8,231 nucleotides of DNA from JBGTHB01 sp041746415 (lineage in GTDB: Bacteria; Pseudomonadota; Gammaproteobacteria; Coxiellales; Coxiellaceae): the NCBI GenBank assembly GCA_041746415.1, contig JBGTHB010000115.1:1-8231 (forward strand), given 5' to 3'. This document shows positions 1 through 5,582 of the stretch, in pieces (within the stretch, counting starts at the first letter, position 1; each line of letters begins with the position of its first letter). Made by a program: the position numbers and the translations under genes. The notes under the pieces were generated by a model. The model made no database searches and was not told where the DNA came from. It worked only from the letters and a program-made list of their open reading frames with translations.

Positions 1-89
1 GCTAATGAAACAGCAGCGGCAATAAAACGATCGGCGCCAAAAGCAAGCAACAGCACGCCGATTACAATTTCTATAATGCTCCATATCAT
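1..89 (-). CDS. CaCA-family Na+/Ca2+ antiporter, N-terminal fragment (runs off left edge)
   Basis: Only the first 29 codons lie in the window. They read as one hydrophobic helix, MIWSIIEIVIGVLLLAFGAD, followed by RFIAAAVSLA. A first membrane segment ending in GAD-R-F/L-V/I and then small residues and SLA is typical of the N-terminus of K+-independent Na+/Ca2+ exchangers (YrbG/CaCA type), which are inner-membrane cation antiporters. The diagnostic G-x-S-x-P-E motif would lie beyond the edge, so the call rests on a short match. The frame is closed upstream by a stop at 102-104, so the start must be ATG at 89 or GTG at 92; no good Shine-Dalgarno sequence is visible. It begins 19 bp after the stop of the HXXEE gene on the same strand, which suggests co-transcription. 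Confidence 0.65.
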   Translation of the reverse strand, partial: MIWSIIEIVIGVLLLAFGADRFIAAAVSL

Positions 90-108
90 CACAAAACTAT
101 ATCATAGC

Positions 109-675
109 TTATGCAGTGGTGGCGTTTTTGTATTTTCTAACGATGTGCACAATTGTCCAAATACCTGGAACCATTGGCATCCAAGCGGTGTACATACCAG
201 GGAAGTAATGATACCCAGGACCCGCTACAAGCAATGGAAATATATAATGCGTAAATTCCATTACCCCTGGGCCAATCAAAATAAACCAAGCAAAATAATT
301 AGCGAGTCGATTTTTATAAAATAATCCAGCCGCAACAAACCAATACAACACGGGCCCAGCCAACATAAAAATGGCAATAAAGTCAGACATAGTAAAATGG
401 ATGCCGAACAAATCACTCATGGCGCCCGGAAAGTTGCGGTAATATTCTTCGTTAATATGCAGCATCAACAAAGCCACTGTAAAACAATAACCGGGCAATA
501 TATCTTTTGGTGATATCGCTTGCTTAAAACTAAACCGCAACCATAACACATAGCCCACCACCCCCGATCCTGCAACAATAAGTACCACGGGCCAACCAAT
601 AGTAAGTGCGCCCCATGTGGCCAAGCAGACAATTAATATAGGGGGCGTAATGGCAAGCAATAATTTTTTACACAT
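109..675 (-). CDS. HXXEE domain-containing integral membrane protein
   Basis: A 188-residue, strongly hydrophobic protein with the signature of the HXXEE family. The motif H73-I-N-E76-E77 follows a hydrophobic segment. A second conserved block has E140-F-T-H143, and a third has Y157-F-P-G160. Membrane segments are visible at about 6-48 (probably two passes), 60-73, 97-120, 126-150 and 163-180. The His and Glu residues embedded in helices suggest metal binding or catalysis in the membrane, but the family has no firmly assigned function that I know of. The start ATG is preceded by GAGAG at 681-685, with 5 nt spacing. It lies 19 bp upstream of the antiporter gene and probably forms a two-gene unit with it. 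The family call is confident; the biochemical role is unknown. Confidence 0.85.
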   Translation of the reverse strand: MCKKLLLAITPPILIVCLATWGALTIGWPVVLIVAGSGVVGYVLWLRFSFKQAISPKDILPGYCFTVALLMLHINEEYYRNFPGAMSDLFGIHFTMSDFIAIFMLAGPVLYWFVAAGLFYKNRLANYFAWFILIGPGVMEFTHYIFPLLVAGPGYHYFPGMYTAWMPMVPGIWTIVHIVRKYKNATTA

Positions 676-755
676 ATAATCTCTCTTTTAAACTAAACAC
701 AATGATACCGTTACTATGCTAAAAAATGGAATTGCCCCAGATTTAAATGAATCAT

Positions 756-2135
756 TCAAACAGTAAGCTCAATCCCACGTGGGCACTCTAAATTTATCAC
801 CCGCCCCTCAGCCGTTAAGTCACTAAATTCCCGCAGCAGCTCGCTGTCAGATAGATCGCGATAATATCGCATTAAACGCAAAGCAAGCTGATTTGAGCCT
901 TGCCCATGGCACTGCATAAGTTGTTGCTGTTCACCCGCGCGACAATATAAAATGCGCTCACCCATATTTTTCAACATTATGTCTATATCAAATATTTTTG
1001 AAAACGAATTGGCAATTAAGCTAATCGTAATAGCCGCCATCACACCATCTAATGAATTCTCGCTGCCTAAAAACATCACCTGTGGAATTAAATAACGTAG
1101 CAAATTTCCCGCTGAAGCGGTAGCAGCCACCATACCAGCAAAACAACTGAGCATACTGAACAGCAACTTGGCTCGAGGCGATAAAAAACTTGAGTTTTTA
1201 AGTTTTAATATGGGTGTATCAGTGTAGGACGACACGACTTTTTCAATTAAATTAAACCCCGTACGACAAATAAATCCCGCTTTTAATGCCGCCGCTAACA
1301 CCGCAATTACCAGCGAAAAATAAATTTCCCAGCTGGTGGTGGCTTTGCGTGACGCAACATAATAAGAAACGGCGTACAAACAAGCAAAAATGAGCATCGT
1401 CGATTTAACCACGGCACGCAACGCAGTGCACTGCGCGGCTTCAGTGCGCTCACGCCTAACGATGCACTGCATAGCAGCTTCTGAAATTTTCGCCTCTTCA
1501 TTCAGGACCACATTGAGCGATTCCATTAAGCGACGACGAATTGCAGTGGCTAACTTACGCTCTGTTGTTGCTAAAAAACACGGTTCCGCCACTTCAAACA
1601 ACGGCCGACAATTAATGGCAACAGTGATGGTAAACTGCGCCATGTTAAAAATGGTAGCTAAACCAGCAGGCCAATCTGCAGAAGTATCACGCGCTAGCTG
1701 CCAAACTGGCGTAGCACCCACAATCGAAAATAAAAAAAATACAGCACTCAGTGACAAGATTTTATTGCTATACAGCCCGGCCTTTTTATAACGGGTTAAA
1801 TTACGTAACGTCATCCACGCGCGCAAAAATGAAGCGCGACCCAAAGCAAAGCTAGTTACACCGGTTAACAGTGCGGTGGGGTGCGCTATTGCTGTAATCG
1901 TAGACGGTGCAAGCGCAACCACTGCACCTAGGCGTCTCATAAATAAATTAGCAAAATAGGCATCCATTATGCCGCTGGTTAATGCTAGACTAAACGCCGC
2001 CAATTGGCTTAAGTCAACGGAAAAACGAGGCCGTTGTAAGTTTTCTTTTAGTCTATTAATCAGTGCAACTGAGTCATCGTCAGCAAGCGAAGAACTGGCT
2101 GAAAGAGCAGCCGGGCTAGCAATCGTCGCACCCAT
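756..2135 (-). CDS. polytopic membrane protein of unknown family
   Basis: I do not recognise this protein. The frame is open from an ATG at 2219 (487 aa), but I prefer the ATG at 2135 (459 aa). That start has AAGGA at 2141-2145 with 5 nt spacing, while the upstream ATG has no Shine-Dalgarno sequence. With the shorter start, a Ser/Ala/Asp-rich N-terminal stretch (1-30) is followed by about eight hydrophobic segments near residues 45-65, 72-97, 123-144, 152-171, 241-260, 268-289, 320-353 (perhaps two) and 357-384. A basic, helical cytoplasmic-looking loop lies at about 187-236 (RKLATAIRRR and RRERTEAAQ), and a soluble tail of about 75 residues ends the protein. No catalytic motif, ATP site or transporter signature is visible. 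The stop is TGA. It stands alone, with about 80 bp to the HXXEE gene and a repeat-filled gap upstream. A transporter-like or host-interaction membrane protein is possible, but this is a guess. Confidence 0.75.
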   Translation of the reverse strand: MGATIASPAALSASSSLADDDSVALINRLKENLQRPRFSVDLSQLAAFSLALTSGIMDAYFANLFMRRLGAVVALAPSTITAIAHPTALLTGVTSFALGRASFLRAWMTLRNLTRYKKAGLYSNKILSLSAVFFLFSIVGATPVWQLARDTSADWPAGLATIFNMAQFTITVAINCRPLFEVAEPCFLATTERKLATAIRRRLMESLNVVLNEEAKISEAAMQCIVRRERTEAAQCTALRAVVKSTMLIFACLYAVSYYVASRKATTSWEIYFSLVIAVLAAALKAGFICRTGFNLIEKVVSSYTDTPILKLKNSSFLSPRAKLLFSMLSCFAGMVAATASAGNLLRYLIPQVMFLGSENSLDGVMAAITISLIANSFSKIFDIDIMLKNMGERILYCRAGEQQQLMQCHGQGSNQLALRLMRYYRDLSDSELLREFSDLTAEGRVINLECPRGIELTV

Positions 2136-2140
2136 AAAGT

Positions 2141-2148
2141 TCCTTTTT
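2141..2148 (-). promoter_or_regulatory. ribosome binding site that favours the internal start at 2135
   Basis: On the minus strand the bases read AAAAAGGA, then five bases, then ATG. This is the only good Shine-Dalgarno match near the 5' end of the unrecognised membrane protein gene, so the protein probably starts at 2135 rather than 2219. Confidence 0.55.
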
Positions 2149-2262
2149 GTTATCTTTGATATTTTAAGACCGTCAATGATGGCAGCACTGACAATATATT
2201 TTATAACGTTAGCATACACTTTTGATTTTTTTAAAACTTAATTTGAGTTTTAACCCAATTGA

Positions 2263-2290
2263 ATTATTATGCTAGTACGGTGGTTAACAA
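2263..2290 (-). promoter_or_regulatory. possible sigma-70 promoter for the unrecognised membrane protein gene
   Basis: On the minus strand, TTGTTA (2285-2290) is separated by 16 bp from AATAAT (2263-2268). These match the -35 and -10 hexamers at 4 of 6 and 5 of 6 positions. The predicted start of transcription is near 2256. The leader would contain an AT-rich 8-bp hairpin at 2231-2253. The region is AT-rich, so a chance match is quite possible. Confidence 0.3.
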
Positions 2291-2377
2291 AAAATTAAAT
2301 GCAGCGCAGTAAAATAAATAACCTTTACAGCAACGACGGAATAAAAATTATGCGTGCTCGTGGTGACAGAAAAAAGC

Positions 2378-2481
2378 CTTGTCATGGCGAGCGAGGTACG
2401 AGCGTCGCCATCCATACACCGATGTTTTTTAGTGGCACTGATACATGGATTGTTACGCTTGCTACGCGCGCTCTCAATGAC
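2378..2481. repeat. palindromic intergenic repeat, copy A (complete, head-to-head arms)
   Basis: The left arm (2381-2425) begins GTCATGGCGAGCG and ends CATCCATACACCGATG. The right arm (2436-2481), read on the minus strand, is a diverged version beginning GTCATTGAGAGCG and ending AATCCATGTATCAGTG. The whole element is therefore an imperfect inverted repeat of about 100 bp around a T-rich centre near 2426-2435. The left arm also holds a smaller palindrome, ATGGCGA paired with TCGCCAT (2384-2390 with 2405-2411). Bases 2378-2429 are identical to 2550-2601. Confidence 0.85.
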
Positions 2482-2549
2482 AGAACAGAATGGCACATGC
2501 TTGTGACGGCGGAAAAGAATTAGGCGTACTTGTGACGATGGAAAAAAAT

Positions 2550-2659
2550 CTTGTCATGGCGAGCGAGGTACGAGCGTCGCCATCCATACACCGATGTTTT
2601 TACTGGTGCTTATCCAGTGTGAATCACAATCCGTTTTTCGTGGTGATGGATTGAATGAC
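2550..2659. repeat. palindromic intergenic repeat, copy B (right arm shortened)
   Basis: Its first 52 bases (2550-2601) are identical to 2378-2429 of copy A. Beyond 2601 the two copies diverge. The right arm is reduced to ATGGATTGAATGAC at 2646-2659, which corresponds to the outer ends of the right arm of copy A with the inner part missing. The perfect identity of the left arms next to the diverged right arms suggests recent duplication or gene conversion of the left half. Confidence 0.8.
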
Positions 2660-2678
2660 ATTCCAGGTCATTCAATCC
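2648..2678. terminator. perfect 12-bp-stem hairpin downstream of the AraC-family gene
   Basis: GGATTGAATGAC (2648-2659) pairs perfectly with GTCATTCAATCC (2667-2678) around a 7-nt loop. It lies 11 bp past the stop codon of the minus-strand AraC-family gene, where a terminator would be expected. No T-tract follows on the minus strand, so intrinsic termination is uncertain. It may be a remnant of the repeat arms, or a 3'-end stabilising hairpin. Confidence 0.45.
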
Positions 2679-2689
2679 GCAATTTAATA

Positions 2690-3583
2690 TTACTCAATTG
2701 GCACATATATATGTGACACACATTGCGCTCTTTCTTGATGTGACATAGCGCCATAGTTTTTTATAAAGTTACGTCCAACATAATGTACAAAACAAGGGAT
2801 CTCACGTAACTGAATATTTGAAACCGGATACCACTCTCCAAAAATTTTACGAAATGTATCACCCAACGTATCGTATGCACCAATATGCTCAAAAACAGCA
2901 TATTTTCCGCCAGCAATGGTTTGCACACCCACTTCGCCATCTGCTTTTGGTTCTGCAAGCCCCGCCACACACGCATCGTAACGCCAATTTTCTTCAGACG
3001 TAACCGCCGGATCATCATGCGCAATTCCCAATAATCGAACATCTTGTTGCGGTAGATTTTTTTGCAGTGCGTATTCAGTTAATGCTTTCCACGCTGCTGG
3101 TGCGGAATCAAAATACGAACCTTTGCGCCGAATAAAAATAATTTTTTGTTCCTCAATAGTTTTAATAGTTGGTTTCACTGTAATTTCCTCACGTGTTTTT
3201 TTAAAGTTAAAGTAGGGATTAGCGTAATCAGAGAGCGAACCTTTTTGTCTAGCCGCGCTCGGAGTCATCCCGGTCAGTTTTTTAAACGCTTTAGCAAATG
3301 AGGAAGGTGTTTCAAATCCTGCATCAAGCGAAATAGTCGTAATACTGTCGCTTGTGTACACCAATTTTTTAGCCGCGTGCTCAAGCCGCAATCGCCGTAT
3401 ATAACTTTGAATAGACTCACCGCAACATGCTGAAAAAATCCGATGAAAATGAAAACGCGAAAAATGCGACGCCGCAGCAAGCTCATCCAATGAAATCTCT
3501 TCATCAAAATGATCTTGAATATATACCAAAACACGGTTCATCCGTTCTTGATAATTTTTACGTGTTAGCAACTGCTTTTTCAT
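2690..3583 (-). CDS. AraC-family transcriptional regulator with GyrI-like ligand-binding domain
   Basis: A 297-residue cytoplasmic DNA-binding regulator. Residues about 12-115 form the AraC-type double helix-turn-helix. The first recognition unit is around LDELAAASHFSRFHFHRIF (32-50); the second is around ITTISLDAGFETPSSFAKAF (81-100), followed by the usual TGMTPSAAR. Residues about 133-297 form a GyrI/SbmC-like (Rob/BmrR-type) small-molecule-binding domain. Its landmarks are W200-R-Y-D-A-C, GGKYAVFEHIGAYDTL (225-240), the W251-x-P-x-S and L259-R-E-x-P-C stretch, and a closing H-I-Y-V-P-I. Such proteins usually activate transcription on binding hydrophobic or cationic compounds, often for efflux or stress genes, but no such target is adjacent. 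I chose ATG 3583 because GAGG (3593-3596) lies 9 nt before it; an in-frame ATG at 3598 overlaps that site and would add five residues. Confidence 0.9.
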   Translation of the reverse strand: MKKQLLTRKNYQERMNRVLVYIQDHFDEEISLDELAAASHFSRFHFHRIFSACCGESIQSYIRRLRLEHAAKKLVYTSDSITTISLDAGFETPSSFAKAFKKLTGMTPSAARQKGSLSDYANPYFNFKKTREEITVKPTIKTIEEQKIIFIRRKGSYFDSAPAAWKALTEYALQKNLPQQDVRLLGIAHDDPAVTSEENWRYDACVAGLAEPKADGEVGVQTIAGGKYAVFEHIGAYDTLGDTFRKIFGEWYPVSNIQLREIPCFVHYVGRNFIKNYGAMSHQERAQCVSHIYVPIE

Positions 3584-3591
3584 ATAATCGT

Positions 3592-3597
3592 ACCTCA
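3592..3597 (-). promoter_or_regulatory. ribosome binding site deciding the start of the AraC-family gene
   Basis: TGAGGT on the minus strand lies about 9 nt before the ATG at 3583. It also contains most of the alternative ATG at 3598, so the two starts are mutually exclusive in use. Confidence 0.6.
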
Positions 3598-3598
3598 T

Positions 3599-3788
3599 TA
3601 AACCAAGCCATCTTAACCGGTATTTTTGGATGTGACTGTTCCAATTTTGCTATATCCGTGCCACTACAAAAATGCGAGGCTTAAAAAGCCAAATGAGATA
3701 AAAAACCCTATCCATTTTTTACAACTGCTATGAACGGCTATCCCTATTTTTACGCTTCGCGCCAAGTACCTCTAAGGATAACATTCAA
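3599..3788. other. intergenic gap between the AraC-family and Bro-N genes
   Basis: This 190-bp stretch must hold the AraC-family promoter and the 3' end of the Bro-N transcript, both on the minus strand. I see a short palindrome, GGCTT-AAA-AAGCC (3678-3690), and several T-runs on the minus strand. No hexamer pair is good enough to call a promoter, and no strong terminator is visible. Confidence 0.5.
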
Positions 3789-4637
3789 TTAAGTTTTGGA
3801 GTTATCCTCCACTTTTTGCTGTGAAGCTAAAGCCAAATAATTTTCCGACGAACTCACTCTTCTTCCAAGCTCTTTTTCAGTATCTTTGCGCGCTTTTCCT
3901 GCCACCCCACCGCCACGCTTGGCCACTTTTTTGTTTTCCGGCATACCGGCGGGTTTTTCTTGTTTGGATATTTCCGTTGTGACTTTCTCTCCCAGCATGG
4001 TGAAGATTAATTCTAAATCCGTCATATGATCACGCAAATTAACTTTAGACTGCTCAGGTAAATTTTTAAATTGCCTATACTCAGTTGGCGTCATGTTGAA
4101 TGTTGCTTTAGAAATTTCTGCAGTTAAAATCGCGTAATCTTGATTGCTGCTAATACCCCGCTCTTGCCATTCGTCAGTTAAATTTTGACGGATCGCCATG
4201 CCGCGCAAACGTTTATCAATCCAATCTTTTGGGTAACCTTTTTGTTCATACAATTGTTTCATGCGTTCTTGCGCCAAAGCAGGATCTTCAATTTCTTGAA
4301 TGCGCTCATAACCCACTTTTGCTAACCAGCGTTTGAATGGTTCTGCTTTAGGTGATGGAATGGATTGAATAATACGCAGTATACCTTCGGTATTTGCGCA
4401 ATCGGTTATACGCATTTTTTTATCAATAGCCATTAATGGCAACCCGTGACAAATTGTCACGGGTTGAGAAGCTTCTTGGGCTAAGCGCTGTTTTAACTTG
4501 CGCCAATAAGCGCTTGCATTTTCACTGCCTGTAAGTGCTGCACAAATGTCTACGACGCTAAACCACCATTCCTCATTGTGCCACACACGCCGAATTTGCT
4601 TTTCACTAAAAAGTACGATGGCTGTTTCTTTTGTCAT
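3789..4637 (-). CDS. Bro-N domain protein (prophage antirepressor-like family)
   Basis: A 282-residue soluble protein whose N-terminal part (about 5-110) matches the Bro-N fold of baculovirus BRO and phage antirepressor proteins. Landmarks are W25-F-S-V-V-D-I, the D79-C-A-N-T-E-G-I block and R88-I-I-Q-S-I-P-S-P-K-A-E-P-F. It belongs to a chromosomal subfamily with a long conserved C-terminal half: KVGYERIQEIEDP, the WIDKRLRGMAIRQNLTDEW block (139-157), AEISKATFNMTP, LRDHMTDLELIFTMLGE, and a basic tail with VAKRGGGVAGKAR (238-250). Bro-N domains bind DNA in studied relatives; the role of this subfamily is unknown to me. The ATG has AGGA at 4646-4649 with 8 nt spacing. No other phage genes are present, so it appears to be a lone gene rather than part of a prophage. 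It lies 90 bp downstream of clpB. A 27-bp palindrome sits inside codons 58-66. Confidence 0.88.
   Translation of the reverse strand: MTKETAIVLFSEKQIRRVWHNEEWWFSVVDICAALTGSENASAYWRKLKQRLAQEASQPVTICHGLPLMAIDKKMRITDCANTEGILRIIQSIPSPKAEPFKRWLAKVGYERIQEIEDPALAQERMKQLYEQKGYPKDWIDKRLRGMAIRQNLTDEWQERGISSNQDYAILTAEISKATFNMTPTEYRQFKNLPEQSKVNLRDHMTDLELIFTMLGEKVTTEISKQEKPAGMPENKKVAKRGGGVAGKARKDTEKELGRRVSSSENYLALASQQKVEDNSKT
4440..4466. repeat. 27-bp perfect palindrome inside the Bro-N coding sequence
   Basis: CAACCCGTGACAA (4440-4452) is the exact reverse complement of TTGTCACGGGTTG (4454-4466), around the single central base A4453. It spans exactly codons 58-66 of the Bro-N gene and encodes Q-P-V-T-I-C-H-G-L. 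A CHGL segment before the DCANTEG block fits what I recall of relatives, so the palindrome is compatible with a normal protein. It could form a cruciform or act as a binding site for a dimeric protein. Confidence 0.85.
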
Positions 4638-4727
4638 TTAAATCATCCTGGAATTGAATTAACACCAAGAGCCTAAACTAGATACGGAGCTGATGCCATA
4701 CAGTAGCTTTCTTCTCAAAAAAAAAGT

Positions 4728-5579
4728 TTACTTGAAACTGAGTTTCTCGCCTGCCTTTTCCACCTCGATGGTGTCACCGGGCTTAAATTTTCCAGACAGA
4801 ATATCTTCGGCAAGCGGATTTTCTAATAATTGTTGCAGTGCCCGTTTCAGCGGGCGCGCACCATAAACTGGGTCGTAGCCACGTTCGGCTATATAATCCA
4901 TCGCGCCATTTTCAAATTTCAAGTGAAAATCTTTTGCGACTAACCGCTGTTTAATCCGATCAATTTGAATTTTGGCAATATTAATAATTTGGTCTTTGTC
5001 TAGTGAATGGAACACAACCGCTTCATCAATACGATTAATAAATTCGGGGCGAAAATGTTGTGCCACCACTTCCATTACTGCCGCTTTCATTTTATCGTAG
5101 CTTTCGCCATGAAATTCTTGAATTAATTGCGAACCTAAATTTGACGTCATCACAATAACCGTATTACGGAAATCCACGGTACGACCTTGACCGTCTGTCA
5201 GTCGTCCGTCATCGAGCACTTGTAATAAAATATTAAATACATCGGCGTGCGCTTTTTCAACTTCATCTAATAAAATGACCGAATAAGGGCGGCGACGCAC
5301 TGCTTCCGTTAAATAACCACCTTCTTCGTAACCGACGTAACCCGGCGGGGCACCAATTAGACGTGCGACAGAATGTTTTTCCATAAATTCAGACATGTCG
5401 ATACGAATCATGGCTTCTTCTGTATCAAACATAAAGCTCGCCAATGCTTTACATAATTCCGTTTTACCAACACCCGTTGGGCCTAAAAATAAAAACGAAC
5501 CAATAGGACGATTTGGATCAGCTAACCCGGCACGTGAACGCCGAATCGCATTCGATACTGCTTTTACTGCCTCGTCTTG
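4728..5579 (-). pseudogene. clpB: C-terminal clpB fragment (NBD2) downstream of the nonsense codon
   Basis: 283 codons in the same frame as the upstream part, starting QDEAVKAVSNAIRRSR and ending at TAA. All NBD2 motifs are conserved. Possible internal restarts are poor. A TTG at 5444 and ATGs at 5432 and 5408 lie after the Walker A motif, so a restarted product would lack the nucleotide-binding loop. No Shine-Dalgarno-supported start precedes Walker A. Independent expression as a working ATPase is therefore unlikely. Confidence 0.8.
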
Positions 5580-5582
5580 TCA
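5580..5582 (-). other. in-frame TGA at the conserved glycine codon of clpB
   Basis: The minus strand reads CGT GTG GTT TGA CAA GAC GAG, giving R-V-V-stop-Q-D-E. ClpB proteins have glycine at this point (RVIGQNEAV in E. coli). GGA to TGA is one substitution, equivalent to C to A on the plus strand at 5582. Confidence 0.9.

Larger units (their letters stand above)
2220..2689. other. 470-bp region without a gene, made largely of palindromic repeats
   Basis: No credible gene lies here. Short open frames exist on both strands, but they run across the repeat copies and have no ribosome binding sites or recognisable domains. The left end (2220-2290) is the leader and possible promoter of the minus-strand membrane protein. 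From about 2350 to 2680 the sequence is occupied by two repeat units offset by 172 bp and a perfect 12-bp-stem hairpin just after the AraC-family gene. Confidence 0.8.

Noticed and set aside
1390..1791. A 133-codon plus-strand open frame opposite the membrane protein gene.
   Set aside because: The minus-strand frame is much longer with clear membrane-segment patterning. The plus-strand frame has no ribosome binding site or domain.
2231..2253. AT-rich 8-bp stem in the leader of the unrecognised membrane protein gene as a riboswitch.
   Set aside because: It is a single weak AT-rich hairpin with no riboswitch-like conserved core.
2299..2523. A 74-codon plus-strand open frame and an overlapping 70-codon minus-strand frame in the repeat region.
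   Set aside because: They run across the repeat arms, lack ribosome binding sites and show no domain. Their peptides are translations of the repeat.
3678..3690. Short palindrome GGCTT-AAA-AAGCC between the AraC-family and Bro-N genes as a terminator.
   Set aside because: The stem is 5 bp only, with no directly following T-tract on either strand; it is noted only as part of the gap.
4717..4746. Intrinsic terminator after clpB: a nine-T run on the minus strand following a GAAAC-TCA-GTTTC hairpin.
   Set aside because: The stem is only 5 bp and AT-rich, and it is separated from the T-run by 8 bases, which does not fit a normal intrinsic terminator.
5580..5582. Selenocysteine at the clpB TGA.
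   Set aside because: The family has glycine here, not cysteine, and no selenocysteine-type redox motif is present.
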